Shown here in pieces: positions 45,296 through 58,617 of a stretch of 64,000 nucleotides of DNA. The position numbers and the translations under genes are program-made. Numbering within the stretch: position 1 is the stretch's first letter; the number at the start of each line of letters is the position of its first letter. The stretch is from Deinococcus peraridilitoris DSM 19664 (GTDB lineage: Bacteria > Deinococcota > Deinococci > Deinococcales > Deinococcaceae): positions 3,574,001 through 3,638,000 of the forward strand of contig NC_019793.1 in assembly GCF_000317835.1 (NCBI RefSeq), in the 5' to 3' direction. Below the pieces are notes generated by a model. It did not search any database. It was not told where the DNA came from and was given only the letters and a program-made list of their open reading frames with translations.

Positions 45296-46522
45296 TCAGT
45301 CGGCCGAGGACAGCTGGCTTGCCGGGACCTGCGAGTGGGTGCTGTGGTCACCCCAGGGATTGAGCACGCACTTCACGCAGCCGTCGTGCTTGTGCTTGAA
45401 CATGTGGTAGGCGTGCGGGGCGTCCTCCAGCCCGAGGCGGTGGGTGATGATGACCGTCGGGTCCACGTCCCCGTTGATGATGTGATTGAGCAGCGTGGGC
45501 AGGTACCGGTGAACATGCGTCTGGCCGGTGCGCATGGTCAGGCCCTTGTTCATAAAGGCCCCCACTGGAATCTTGTCGGCAAGGCCGCCATAGACGCCCG
45601 GAACGCTCACGGTACCGCCTTTGCGGCACGCCATGATCGCGGCGCGCAGTGCGTGAGGACGCTCACTTTCCAGCACGCGGGTCGTCTGCTTCACCGCGTC
45701 ATACACGCCGCCGATGCCCGTGCCGTGCGCCTCGAGGCCGACAGCGTCCACCACCCCGTCAGGTCCGCGCCCCCCGGTCAGCACCTTGAGCGCCTCGAAG
45801 ACTTCAGTTTCCTCGTAGTTGATGGTTTCGGCGCCCAGGCGGCGCGCCAGTTCCAGCCGCTCCGGGAAACGGTCGATCGCGATGACGCGCTCCGCTCCCA
45901 GAAGGTAAGCGCTCATGATGGTAAAGAGACCCACCGGACCGCAGCCGAAGACGGCCACCACGTCGCCCGGCTGAATATCGCAATGCTCGGCGCCCATGTA
46001 GCCGGTGGGAAAGATGTCGGTCAGGAACAGCACCTGCTCGTCGCTGAGATTTTTGGGCACCTTGAACAGGTTGGCGTCGGCAAAGACCGTGCGGGCAAAC
46101 TGCGCCTGGCCACCAGCGTATCCGCCGGTGATGTGCGAGTACCCGTAGATTCCGGCGGGGGAGTGGCCCCACATGCCCTCGGCCAGCTTGGCGTTGGGGT
46201 TGCTGTTGTCACACAGCGAGGTCAGGCCCTTTTGGCAGAACCAGCATTTTCCACAGGAGATGGGAAAGGGCACGATGACCCGGTCGCCCACCGCGACGTT
46301 TTTGACCTCGCGGCCGACTTCGACCACCTCGCCCATGAACTCGTGACCGAGAATGTCACCGTGCACCATGCTGGGCACGTACCCGTCGAGCAGGTGCAGA
46401 TCCGAGCCGCAAATGGCCGTGGACGTGACCCGCACGATGGCGTCGGTGGGCTGCAGCAGTTCGGGATCGGGCACGTTCTCGACGCCCACGCGGTTCACGC
46501 CTTGCCAGACCAGTGCTTTCAT
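45296..46522 (-). CDS. Zinc-dependent alcohol/formaldehyde dehydrogenase-like protein
   Basis: A 408-aa medium-chain dehydrogenase. It has the catalytic zinc site in [11 protein letters not shown] and [12 protein letters not shown], a structural zinc Cys cluster ([16 protein letters not shown]) and the NAD-binding motif [13 protein letters not shown] (about 185). It resembles the glutathione-independent formaldehyde dehydrogenase subgroup. The substrate is uncertain. Its ATG overlaps the stop of the SRPBCC gene (ATGA), so it is the third gene of a coupled operon. Confidence 0.92.
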   Translation of the reverse strand: MKALVWQGVNRVGVENVPDPELLQPTDAIVRVTSTAICGSDLHLLDGYVPSMVHGDILGHEFMGEVVEVGREVKNVAVGDRVIVPFPISCGKCWFCQKGLTSLCDNSNPNAKLAEGMWGHSPAGIYGYSHITGGYAGGQAQFARTVFADANLFKVPKNLSDEQVLFLTDIFPTGYMGAEHCDIQPGDVVAVFGCGPVGLFTIMSAYLLGAERVIAIDRFPERLELARRLGAETINYEETEVFEALKVLTGGRGPDGVVDAVGLEAHGTGIGGVYDAVKQTTRVLESERPHALRAAIMACRKGGTVSVPGVYGGLADKIPVGAFMNKGLTMRTGQTHVHRYLPTLLNHIINGDVDPTVIITHRLGLEDAPHAYHMFKHKHDGCVKCVLNPWGDHSTHSQVPASQLSSAD

Positions 46523-47268
46523 TGGGTCCTCCGGTTATCGAATGCTTTGGCCAATGTGCGCGTCATCGGGTTCTTGCGCCCACTCGACTGGCCCTCGGTG
46601 GTGGGCAGCGCTCCGGTCTCCAGCAGCCGCTTGAGTTGCCGCAGATCGTCGTTCACCTGCACGGTCGGTTCTTCACCCAGCAGCCTGGCGACGGCAGCCC
46701 CCAGGGCGCCCGCAGGGGATTCATAGCGCAGCGTGACGCGAACCTCGGTGCCGCGTCCACCCGTCACTTCCCGAAAGGTCACGTGGCCCTCGTTGGGAAC
46801 GCTGGCCCCTTCCAGGGCGCGCCAGGCAATCCGCTCATTTGCGACGTCCTCGATGGTCTCGGCGTCCCACTCGACCTGGGTTCCTGCTGGTCCCTTGGCG
46901 ACCCAGTGCGAGCGGTTCTGCCCTTGCATCGTGACCGACTCCAGATGGCTCATGAACTGCGGCAGATTGGTGTAGTCGCGCCAGAACGCGTAGATGCGCT
47001 CAGCAGGAAGCATGATGGTCGTGGCTCGCTCGACCGTGATCACTTGAGGCGCTGCGGCCAGAGCGCCCGGACCCCGTCCAAGTGCGGCCACCGAGAGGCC
47101 GAGGGCGCCGCTTGTTGCCAGCGCGGTACCGGCATTGTCCGGTCGGCGGGTGCCCAGAATCATCAGGCCGGTTCCCAGAGCGGCCAGGGCCACGCGCAGG
47201 GGTATGCTGAGCTCGCCCGGCTGCTCGTTTCTGGCGGGCTTGCTGACGGTGGATTCGTCCCCTTTCAT
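46519..47268 (-). CDS. SRPBCC family protein (cyclase/dehydrase-like) with membrane N-terminus
   Basis: A 249-aa protein. The first 75 residues or so contain two hydrophobic segments ([30 protein letters not shown]). Residues about 80-215 are a START-like SRPBCC domain ([31 protein letters not shown] and [30 protein letters not shown], seen in parts: [25 protein letters not shown]). These domains bind hydrophobic ligands. The operon of small membrane protein, SRPBCC and alcohol dehydrogenase recurs in bacteria, but its role is unknown. GGAAAG lies 5 nt before the ATG. Confidence 0.85.
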   Translation of the reverse strand: MKGDESTVSKPARNEQPGELSIPLRVALAALGTGLMILGTRRPDNAGTALATSGALGLSVAALGRGPGALAAAPQVITVERATTIMLPAERIYAFWRDYTNLPQFMSHLESVTMQGQNRSHWVAKGPAGTQVEWDAETIEDVANERIAWRALEGASVPNEGHVTFREVTGGRGTEVRVTLRYESPAGALGAAVARLLGEEPTVQVNDDLRQLKRLLETGALPTTEGQSSGRKNPMTRTLAKAFDNRRTQ

Positions 47269-47270
47269 GG

Positions 47271-47666
47271 TCACTTTCCTCTCCGGTGCACCAGCCGTCC
47301 CAGCAAGCCTTTGGGACTGGTTGGCTGGCTGAGTTGCCGGGCGCACAGGACATCGACGATGGTCGTACCCAGCACGGCGAGAACCGCCAGGCGTGCCCCC
47401 CTCGCCGGGCGCCCCAGGGCCTTGCCAAGAACCAGCAGGTCCAGGGCGTCACCGGCCACGCGCGTCCAGACCCACGGCGCCGGGTTGCGCTGTGTGAGAA
47501 TTGCCGCGCCGTGCGCGAGTTCGCGTAGTCCGTAGGTGCGAACCAGGGAAGCCCGGCTCCCCAGGCCCAGGGCGCGGGACATCCGCCCTGGTGCCAGCAA
47601 CTCCAGCGTGCCCAGGGCGATGCTGTACCAACCAAGACCTCGTGCGATCTGCCTAGCCGTCATCAT
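47271..47666 (-). CDS. Small membrane protein, first gene of the SRPBCC operon
   Basis: A 131-aa protein with about three or four hydrophobic helices (GLGWYSIALGTLELLAPGRM; VAGDALDLLVLGKAL; LAVLAVLGTTIVDVL). GLRELAHGAAIL is typical of the small membrane proteins that precede SRPBCC genes. GAGGAGG lies about 8-9 nt before the ATG pair. The next gene starts 2 nt after its stop codon. Its function is unknown. Confidence 0.8.
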   Translation of the reverse strand: MMTARQIARGLGWYSIALGTLELLAPGRMSRALGLGSRASLVRTYGLRELAHGAAILTQRNPAPWVWTRVAGDALDLLVLGKALGRPARGARLAVLAVLGTTIVDVLCARQLSQPTSPKGLLGRLVHRRGK

Positions 47667-47822
47667 GATGGTGGCCTCCTCACTCTCTATCGGGCAATGA
47701 CGCGCGGCGTATTCGGGCGCTTCGAGCCTGGAGCCGAACTCGAGGGCGCAGCTGAAGGGGTCCTGCCGGCGTGCATTCCTCTAGCCAGTCATGCGCGCTT
47801 CGCCATGAGCAGGGTTAAAGCC

Positions 47823-47836
47823 CGCCAAATTTGGCG
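47823..47836. promoter_or_regulatory. 14-nt perfect palindrome upstream of the SRPBCC operon
   Basis: CGCCAAATTTGGCG lies in the 276-nt gap before the SRPBCC operon, 157 nt from its start. A perfect 7+7 AT-centred palindrome in GC-rich DNA is a reasonable operator candidate. The rest of the gap (47667-47942) holds no gene I can support. Confidence 0.45.
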
Positions 47837-47942
47837 AGAGAGTCGGTCGTGGACGCGTTGAGCTCTGCTTAAGGCGCTGGCTTCATGTCTGGCGCACCAA
47901 CGTGTCTGAATCGGCAAGTTCGCGTACTCGGCACCTTGCCCG

Positions 47943-48338
47943 TCAGCAGGCCGACAGGCGCTCCCGAATGCGGCCGGGGAGGCTTTTTGTCACGACAACC
48001 TGATATGACGTGCGCAGCAGTTCCTCAACCAGTCCTCCCGGCAGTGTTCCGTCGAGCGGCAGGAAGATCCAGTGCCCTCCGAAGTAGGCGGCGGGGTGAA
48101 TGGCCGGGAATTGCTCGCGCAGCGCAGCCGACCGTACCCGGTCGCATTTCACGAGTAGACGCAGCGGGTCCTCGGTGATGTTCACCATCGCGTACATCTT
48201 CCAGATTCCGGCCAGATTGTGGGTGTCGCGGTCCTCGCCCCCCACCTTGAACACGAGGTTCTGGTGATCGAAAGGAAAGGTCTCGCGGCTGCCCGGGAAG
48301 GCGGCGCACATCGAGCGCAGTTCGGAGACGAGTTTCAT
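47943..48338 (-). CDS. MmcQ/YjbR family protein
   Basis: A 131-aa protein of the YjbR fold. The family pattern is ELRSMCAAFPGSRETFPFDHQNLVFKVGG at the N-terminus (in parts: AFPGSRETFPFD, LVFKVGG), KMYAMVNITEDP, LLVKCD and HWIFLPLDGTLP. The fold is thought to bind DNA; the biological role is not settled. The ATG at 48338 matches the family start. It is monocistronic. Confidence 0.88.
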   Translation of the reverse strand: MKLVSELRSMCAAFPGSRETFPFDHQNLVFKVGGEDRDTHNLAGIWKMYAMVNITEDPLRLLVKCDRVRSAALREQFPAIHPAAYFGGHWIFLPLDGTLPGGLVEELLRTSYQVVVTKSLPGRIRERLSAC

Positions 48339-48535
48339 CAACGGACGTCGCCGGACAAAGAGTGCCCTATAAGGCTGGTGTAGGCGTCCAAACAGGCATT
48401 CACACCGGCATTGTGCCACCAGCGTTTGAAAGTGAAGCGCGAATCGTAGGGGAAGCGGCACCGGAAGGCGAGCGACCGGAGACAGGGCGTGCCAAAACTG
48501 CAAGAAGCGCGTAGTGTGCTGTATCAGGAGCGCGC

Positions 48536-48880
48536 ATGAATGAAGAACAGACCCTGCAACTGCTGGACGTGGTGTTTGTCGTCTACACCACGGAAGACGA
48601 CCTGCTCGACGAGGACGAAAGTCCCCTGGTCGGGGTTCGGGCTGACCTCGACGCGGCCATGAAGCTCGCCTTCGAGCGCCTGCTGCGCGACACCACACAG
48701 GAGGTGAACTTCACGGTGGCGGTGCTGGGACCATTCGCCGACGGACGGGTGAACTGGCTGGTCGAGACGGACGAGTCCAGCATGACCATCGAGGCAGTCC
48801 GCCTGAGCGGGGAAGCCATCGGGGAGGAATTGATGGCCTGGCTGATGGACCCCGCACGGTTTCAACCCCCACAAGCCTGA
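48536..48880 (+). CDS. Hypothetical acidic protein, 114 aa
   Basis: A small acidic protein with no signal or membrane segment. LQLLDVVFVVYTTEDDLLDEDESPLVGVR is followed by DLDAAMKLAFERLLRDTTQEVNFTVAVLGPF and a helical end (seen in parts: VVFVVYTTEDDLLDED, LAFERLLRDTTQEV). I do not recognise the family. AGGAG stands 5 nt before the ATG and sets the start. It precedes a membrane-protein gene on the same strand by 78 nt. Confidence 0.7.
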   Translation: MNEEQTLQLLDVVFVVYTTEDDLLDEDESPLVGVRADLDAAMKLAFERLLRDTTQEVNFTVAVLGPFADGRVNWLVETDESSMTIEAVRLSGEAIGEELMAWLMDPARFQPPQA

Positions 48881-48958
48881 CGCCCCGTCATTGTGACTGC
48901 CAGGGCTCTCACAGAATATGTCCGCAGCAAGCAGGGCGCGGCAAGGCATGATGGAGTC

Positions 48959-49762
48959 GTGTCCCGCAAGCTTCCAGACGATCATCCTCTGCGCCCTGTC
49001 ATCGAAACACGCGTGTCGCCCCGGAAACCGAACCGCAAGGCCTCTGGCAAGGCGCGTGGCGGCAGTGATGCGCGTCCTGCCAAAGCCGTTTCTGCCGGGC
49101 GTGCAGCACCGAAAGGGAAGACCTCTACCCCAGCGCGGCTCATACCCCGGTCCGCTGCCGAGCTTACATCCCGTGAAGCGCGGGTCGCGCGGGTCACGCG
49201 GGCACTCGCACTGGTGGCTTCCCCCGTTGCAGTGTATGCGCTGGCACACAAGCCGACTCCGGTGGTGTTCATGGCCAGTCTAGCCCTTCCTCCGTTTCTG
49301 GCAGGTCTGGCGGCCTTTTGCGCACGTCGCCCACACGGCATCGAGCAGGCATGTGGACACGTCCTGCGGGTGGCGCTTCCCCTGGCGGCGCTGCTGTGGG
49401 CGGTCAGTGGCATGAACGGCGCGCTGGCTTTTCCCGTTGCGCAGCAGGAGCTCGAGTGGTGGGCCATGGGCCTGGGTGGGGTCATGCTGCTCGCGGGCTG
49501 GAGTGCCTACCAGGCCGAGCCCCAGCCGCGCGAACTGGGCAGTGTGTACGGTCTGCTGGGAGGCCTGCTTGCCTTCGGTGTGGCCTTTGCCACCTGGAAG
49601 GCGACCGGGTTTGTCGACCCGTCGTGGCTGCGGCTGGCCCTGGCATCCGGCGCCAGCGCGTTGCTGGCCGTGTGCCTGAGGCCGTTCGTTGCTCCCGCTT
49701 CTCTGGCGGCCGGATTGGTCGCCCTGGCCTTTATTCTGCTCGACTTGCGCAAATGGCTTTGA
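48959..49762 (+). CDS. Membrane protein with basic cytoplasmic N-terminus
   Basis: A 267-aa protein. Residues 1 to about 70 are basic and low-complexity (PRKPNRKASGKARGG; AKAVSAGRAAPKGK) and end in AAELTSREARVARVTRA. About six transmembrane segments follow from residue 75 to 262. I do not recognise the family. The GTG at 48959 has CATGAT 6 nt upstream, a weak form of the leaderless layout. No partner gene is evident. Confidence 0.65.
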   Translation: MSRKLPDDHPLRPVIETRVSPRKPNRKASGKARGGSDARPAKAVSAGRAAPKGKTSTPARLIPRSAAELTSREARVARVTRALALVASPVAVYALAHKPTPVVFMASLALPPFLAGLAAFCARRPHGIEQACGHVLRVALPLAALLWAVSGMNGALAFPVAQQELEWWAMGLGGVMLLAGWSAYQAEPQPRELGSVYGLLGGLLAFGVAFATWKATGFVDPSWLRLALASGASALLAVCLRPFVAPASLAAGLVALAFILLDLRKWL

Positions 49763-49783
49763 CCGGCACTCCTGGCGACTTCC

Positions 49784-49933
49784 TCACTTCGCCTGAATGC
49801 GCGCCTGGCGCGCGACAACCGGCTCGCGTCCTGCAAAGCGCGGCACCCACGCTTCGATGACGTACTCGCCGAGCGGCAGCTCCACGCTGCGCAGCAGGTG
49901 GCCGGTGACCGACCGTGCATTGCGGGCTTGCAC
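49784..49933 (-). CDS. Possible short gene or gene remnant
   Basis: A 49-codon frame, read from a GTG, looks like the beta-rich end of a secreted or Ig-like domain: SVTGHLLRSVELPLGEYVIEAW, then VPRFAGREPVVARQ (seen in parts). The frame continues upstream without stop for another 27 codons but is not protein-like there and runs into the promoter of the next gene. It could be a remnant of a larger gene, since GEYVIEAWVPR is more regular than a random frame. Low confidence. Confidence 0.3.
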   Translation of the reverse strand: MQARNARSVTGHLLRSVELPLGEYVIEAWVPRFAGREPVVARQARIQAK

Positions 49934-49983
49934 GAAGCGCGCAAGAAGGACGCCCGACCGGCGCGCCCGCGCATGAAAGCCTG

Positions 49984-49989
49984 TACAAT
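49984..49989 (+). promoter_or_regulatory. -10 TACAAT of the carboxynorspermidine dehydrogenase gene
   Basis: TACAAT lies 48 nt before the ATG at 50038. The gene has GAGGGAG as Shine-Dalgarno sequence, so this transcript carries a normal leader. Confidence 0.5.
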
Positions 49990-50037
49990 TCCTTCGTTTG
50001 TATGCCGCGTCCACTGAGGCCGGCAGAGGGAGAAACC

Positions 50038-51255
<1,218 letters not shown>

Positions 51256-51265
51256 AACCGGTATA

Positions 51266-51296
51266 AGCAGGCTCCGCGCTGGTCGCGGAGCCTGCT
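51266..51296. terminator. Terminator hairpin after the dehydrogenase gene
   Basis: A 13-bp perfect stem (51266-51278 with 51284-51296, 5-nt loop) starts 11 nt after the stop codon and is followed by gctttg. Confidence 0.75.
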
Positions 51297-51314
51297 GCTT
51301 TGCCTTCGGGCCGA

Positions 51315-51320
51315 TACAGT
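51315..51320 (+). promoter_or_regulatory. Leaderless -10 TACAGT
   Basis: TACAGT is followed by 6 nt and the GTG at 51327. Confidence 0.7.
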
Positions 51321-51326
51321 AGAGAG

Positions 51327-51734
51327 GTGAGCGTGACCGAAGACCTGTCAGAAGTGTTCGAACGCCTGCGAGACGTTCTCGAAGACGAGACCGAAGAACT
51401 GAACGTCATTCACGACGAGGCCACCAAGTACGAAGTGCGCGCCGGGCGGGTGTTCTTTGGATCGGTCGTGCTCCGAAGAACCCAGGTGGTCTTTCAGCTG
51501 CGTGCCCTTGAAACACGGCCCGAGCTGGGTGAGGAGCTGCCCGAACCCCTGCGACGCCGCCTGCAGGGCAAAGCCGAGTTTGTCTTCAAGACGCTCGACG
51601 ATGTGCAGGCCCATGGGCTGGCCGAACTCACGCGCCGCGCCTTTGATGCATACGCACGCGAAGGCGAAGAAGTCTTGCGCCTCGCGCCCGGCCGGAGTGA
51701 CACGACACCGCGTCCGCGCAAACCGCGCCGCTAA
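51327..51734 (+). CDS. Hypothetical protein, 135 aa
   Basis: A soluble protein that sits between the two polyamine genes. It has an acidic helical N-terminus (DLSEVFERLRDVLEDETEELNVI, seen in part), a beta region (KYEVRAGRVFFGSVVLRRTQVVFQLRAL, seen in part), and a basic Arg/Pro tail. I do not recognise the family. The GTG is set by TACAGT 6 nt upstream; a second GTG two codons later is possible. Its own promoter and the upstream terminator make it a separate transcript, so a link to polyamines is only positional. Confidence 0.7.
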   Translation: MSVTEDLSEVFERLRDVLEDETEELNVIHDEATKYEVRAGRVFFGSVVLRRTQVVFQLRALETRPELGEELPEPLRRRLQGKAEFVFKTLDDVQAHGLAELTRRAFDAYAREGEEVLRLAPGRSDTTPRPRKPRR

Positions 51735-51794
51735 GGCGGAGACATCTTGTAGACGAGGTTGCCCCGTCGCCCATTTGCCCCACGCCCCTTGCTT

Positions 51795-51800
51795 TAAGCT
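51795..51800 (+). promoter_or_regulatory. nspC: Leaderless -10 TAAGCT of nspC
   Basis: TAAGCT is followed by 7 nt and the GTG at 51808. Confidence 0.65.
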
Positions 51801-51807
51801 GTGTGCC

Positions 51808-52986
51808 GTGACGCTCACCCTATCCCCGGTCCGTCCGGTTCAAGACATTTCCTGGGACCAGATTCCCTCGCCGGCTTTCGTGCTCGACGAAGGCCGCCTG
51901 AAGCGCAACCTCGAACTGATTCAGCACGTCGCTGACCAGAGCGGCGCCGAGATCATCGTGGCCTTCAAGGGGTTTGCCATGTGGAGCAGTTTCGACCTCG
52001 TGCGCCAGTACGTCTCCGGGGCCACGGCGAGCAGCCTCAACGAGGCGTTGCTCGCCAAAGAGGAAATGCGCGGTGAGGTGCACGTGTACGCGCCCGCCTA
52101 CAGCGACGAGGACTTTGGACCGATGTTGCAGCTGGCCGACCACCTGACCTTCAACTCGTTCTCGCAGTGGGAACGCTTCAGGCCGCAGGTTCAGGCTGCC
52201 CGCGCGGCCGGCAAGAAAGTCGGGATCGGCATCCGCATCAATCCGGAATACTCCGAGGTCGGCACGGCCCTCTACAACCCCAGCATGCCCTTTTCCCGCC
52301 TGGGGGTGACGCGCGCGCGCTTCCACCCGGACCTGCTCGACGGTGTGGACGGTCTGCACTTCCATACTCTCTGCGAAAATGACAGCGACACCCTGGAGCG
52401 GGTGCTGGAGGTCATCGAGCAGAATTTCGGTGAGTTTCTTCCACAGATGCAGTGGGTCAACTTTGGCGGTGGCCACCTGATGACCCGCGAAGGCTACGAC
52501 CTGGAACGCCTGATCCGGGTGGTGAGAAACTTCCGCGAGAAGTGGGGCGTGAAGGTCATCCTGGAGCCCGGCAGCGCCTTTGGCTGGCAGACCGGCTGGC
52601 TGGTGTCCAGCGTACTCGACGTGCTGCACAACGAAAAGGAAATCGCCATCCTGGACATCAGCGTGAGTGCGCACATGCCCGACGTGCTCGAAATGCCTTA
52701 CCGTCCCGGCATCCTGGGTGCGGCCCTGCCCGGCGAGAAAGCCCACACCTACCTGCTGGGCGGCACGACCTGCCTTTCGGGGGACGTGGTCGGAGAGTAC
52801 AGTTTCGACGCGCCCCTGCAGCTGGGTGACCGGGTGGTGTTCGACGACATGATCCACTACACCATGGTCAAGACAACCTTTTTCAATGGCGTCAAGCACC
52901 CCGACATCGGCATTCTGTCGGTGGACGGTCAGTACCGCGTGGTGAAGCAGTTCGGTTACGAGGAATTCAAGGCCAAGCTTTCGTAG
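51808..52986 (+). CDS. nspC: Carboxynorspermidine decarboxylase
   Basis: A 392-aa PLP enzyme of the alanine racemase/ornithine decarboxylase fold that removes the carboxyl group from carboxy(nor)spermidine to give (nor)spermidine. PSPAFVLDEGRLKRNLE is the family start, with the PLP Lys in IIVAFKGFAMW (about 50). HFHTLCENDSDTL, NFGGGHLMTREGYD, EPGSAFGWQTGWL and GGTTCLSGDVVGEYSFD are the conserved active-site blocks; the Cys in TTCLSGD supplies the cross-subunit residue. GTG start with TAAGCT 7 nt upstream; it ends at a strong terminator. Confidence 0.94.
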   Translation: MTLTLSPVRPVQDISWDQIPSPAFVLDEGRLKRNLELIQHVADQSGAEIIVAFKGFAMWSSFDLVRQYVSGATASSLNEALLAKEEMRGEVHVYAPAYSDEDFGPMLQLADHLTFNSFSQWERFRPQVQAARAAGKKVGIGIRINPEYSEVGTALYNPSMPFSRLGVTRARFHPDLLDGVDGLHFHTLCENDSDTLERVLEVIEQNFGEFLPQMQWVNFGGGHLMTREGYDLERLIRVVRNFREKWGVKVILEPGSAFGWQTGWLVSSVLDVLHNEKEIAILDISVSAHMPDVLEMPYRPGILGAALPGEKAHTYLLGGTTCLSGDVVGEYSFDAPLQLGDRVVFDDMIHYTMVKTTFFNGVKHPDIGILSVDGQYRVVKQFGYEEFKAKLS

Positions 52987-52996
52987 ACATTACAAG

Positions 52997-53029
52997 GAAG
53001 CGCCCGCAACGCGCGGGCGCTTCTTTTTC
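52997..53029 (+). terminator. Intrinsic terminator after nspC
   Basis: An 11-bp stem (52997-53007 with 53013-53023) is followed by TTTTTCTTT. It also lies just beyond the metF stop on the other strand. Confidence 0.88.
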
Positions 53030-53039
53030 TTTCCGAGCT

Positions 53040-53902
53040 TCAGCCCGCCGTCAAAGCCGGGGTTTCGCCCAGCACCCGCCCCACGATCTCGGGTTTGCCG
53101 AGAGGATAGAGGTGCACGCCCGCCACACCGAGCCCGCGCAGGTCCTCGACGAGCTTGGCGCTCCACGCCACCCCGGCGGCCGCGCCGCCCTCCTCGACGG
53201 CGCTGAGCAGCTCCGCCGGGACGCTCGCCCACTTGGAGACGTTCTGCGCCATCTTGACGCTGCGAATCGGCAGCACGCCGAACAGCACCGGAATGGGCAG
53301 TTCGCCGACCGCATCCATGAAGCGCTCTACCTGTTCGGTCGAGAAGACCGGCTGGGTCTGCGCAAAGTGCGCGCCCGCGCTCACCTTCTGCTGCAGGCGC
53401 TCTTTTTCACGTTCGAGGTCAGGGTTGGTCGGGTTAAGGGCCACGCCAATGCGGAAATCGGTGCACGACCCCAGTTCCCGGCCCGCCTTGGAGCGTCCCG
53501 CGTTCAGTTCGCTGGCCATCGAGGCCAGCCCGTCCGCGCCCACCTCGTAGACACCGGTGGCCTCCGGGTGATCGCCGCGTGTGGGTGGGTCACCGTACAG
53601 GCACAGGATGTGGCGTACCCCCAGCGCGTGTGCGCCGAGCAGCTCCGCCTGCAGGCCCAGCACGTTGCGGTCGCGGCAGGTCAGGTGGAAAATGACCTCC
53701 AGGCTCAGGTCGCGCTGAATCAGGTGGGCGATGGCGATGGGGCTCATGCGCAGATTCGCCATGGGCGAGTCGCTGACGTTCACGGCGTCCACCAGGCCAC
53801 GCAGCGCTCGGGCCTCGTTCAGGGTGGAGGTCGGGTCCGGCCCACGCGGTGGATCGAGTTCGGCGGTGACGACAAACGAGCGGCCAAGGTTTTTGCTGAG
53901 GC

Positions 53903-53906
<4 letters not shown>
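53040..53906 (-). CDS. metF: 5,10-methylenetetrahydrofolate reductase
   Basis: A 288-aa flavoprotein that makes 5-methyl-THF, the methyl donor for MetH. It has the TIM-barrel pattern of the family: [28 protein letters not shown] FAD/folate site, [27 protein letters not shown] and [12 protein letters not shown]. Its ATG overlaps the metH stop (ATGA), so it is translated after metH under the same riboswitch. Length is typical. Confidence 0.94.
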
Positions 53907-57628
<3,722 letters not shown>

Positions 57629-57672
57629 GGTCGGCTCCTCGCTCGGGAAGGGCCGCGCTGCGTGCCAGTGAA

Positions 57673-57702
57673 CCGCACAGGCCGAAGGTTCAGCCTGTGC
57701 GG
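57673..57702 (-). terminator. Putative expression-platform hairpin of the metH riboswitch
   Basis: CCGCACAGGC (57673-57682) pairs with GCCTGTGCGG (57693-57702). It lies between the aptamer and metH, where a terminator is expected, but no T-run follows, so the mechanism is open. Confidence 0.5.
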
Positions 57703-57728
57703 GTACGGCGCTCGTGGCGCGGACAGAC

Positions 57729-57855
57729 GGCTCCATCGGTCCCTCGAATCGGCCATCGTCGGCTTGCCCGGGGGCTGGAAAGCACCGTGCCGTGATGAGG
57801 GCCGGTTGCTGCGCGTGTCTTCGGGCCAGTTCCCTCACGCGCTCTGGATAGAACC
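57729..57855 (-). promoter_or_regulatory. SAM-I riboswitch (S box) upstream of metH-metF
   Basis: On the minus strand, P1 pairs GGTTCTATC (57847-57855) with GATGGAGCC (57729-57737), including two G-U pairs. The conserved core reads GAGGGAACTGGCCC (57823-57836), GCAACC (57804-57809) and GGTGCTTTCCAGC (57774-57786), in the S-box order and spacing. High S-adenosylmethionine would switch off metH-metF. A likely -10 TAGAGT is at 57875-57880, 19 nt before P1. Confidence 0.87.
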
Positions 57856-57874
57856 GCGCGAAAACGCGCGATCA

Positions 57875-57880
57875 CTCTAT
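57875..57880 (-). promoter_or_regulatory. -10 TAGAGT of the metH riboswitch transcript
   Basis: TAGAGT on the minus strand ends 19 nt before the aptamer. Between them is a CGCGCG-TTTT-CGCGCG hairpin. No clear -35 at normal spacing. Confidence 0.45.
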
Positions 57881-57903
57881 TGTGTCGCAAGGACGCGAAC
57901 AGG

Positions 57904-58617
57904 TCAACGGAGCAGGAGCAGACAACCTGATACGAACAGTACTCCGCCGAGCAGCGAGCGTGATGCCTTTTGCCCAAGTCGTGAAACCAGCGAGGCGCCG
58001 ATCCACGCCGCTGGAACGCTGCCACACAGCACCAGCAAAGCGATCCGCCAGTCCACTGCAGCGCGGGAGGCGTGCGCCATGGCCGCTACGCCGGTCAGAA
58101 ACAGGCCATGCACGACGTCTGTCCCGGCGAGGCGCGCCAGCGGGAGCTGTGGCTGCGCCCACCGCAGATAAAGTGCCGTGAGGGCGCCGCTTCCCACGCT
58201 GGTGATTCCGACCATGGCTCCCACCAGCACGCCGACGAGCGGCAATGGCAATGCAGTGACGAACCGTGGCGCGCTCGATTTCGGTTGCCAGATTTGCGCG
58301 ATGGCCGTGAGAATCAGCGCCACGGCCAGAAAGCGCCTGAGCGACGAACCGTCGACGGGGAGAAGGCCGGCGATCAGGGCGGCTGGAAGACTCCCGGATG
58401 CCAGCCGCGCAACGGTACGCCAGTCCACCTGCCGCGCCTGACTGTGCCGGATAGTCGCGACCAGCTTGGTCCCGCTTGCCGCGACCAGATCGGTCCCGAT
58501 CACGACCTGCAGTGGCACGCCCACCAGAATTAAAAGGGGGGTGAGTAAGCTTCCACCCCCGATCCCGGTGCTGGAGACCAGCAGACCGGTCAGAATGCCA
58601 AGTGCGATCAGGATCAT
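57904..58617 (-). CDS. TauE/SafE family sulfite exporter-like permease
   Basis: A 237-aa membrane protein with about seven to eight segments. [21 protein letters not shown] near the N-terminus and [23 protein letters not shown] in the middle are the paired Gly-rich half-repeats of the TauE/SafE family. It is the last gene of the sulfate assimilation operon, its start overlapping the sat stop (ATGA). It could move sulfate or sulfite across the cytoplasmic membrane; direction is not decidable. Confidence 0.9.
   Translation of the reverse strand: MILIALGILTGLLVSSTGIGGGSLLTPLLILVGVPLQVVIGTDLVAASGTKLVATIRHSQARQVDWRTVARLASGSLPAALIAGLLPVDGSSLRRFLAVALILTAIAQIWQPKSSAPRFVTALPLPLVGVLVGAMVGITSVGSGALTALYLRWAQPQLPLARLAGTDVVHGLFLTGVAAMAHASRAAVDWRIALLVLCGSVPAAWIGASLVSRLGQKASRSLLGGVLFVSGCLLLLR

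Noticed and set aside
57629..57838. N-terminal extension of MetH
   Set aside because: The extra codons overlap the SAM-I riboswitch and do not match the MetH family.
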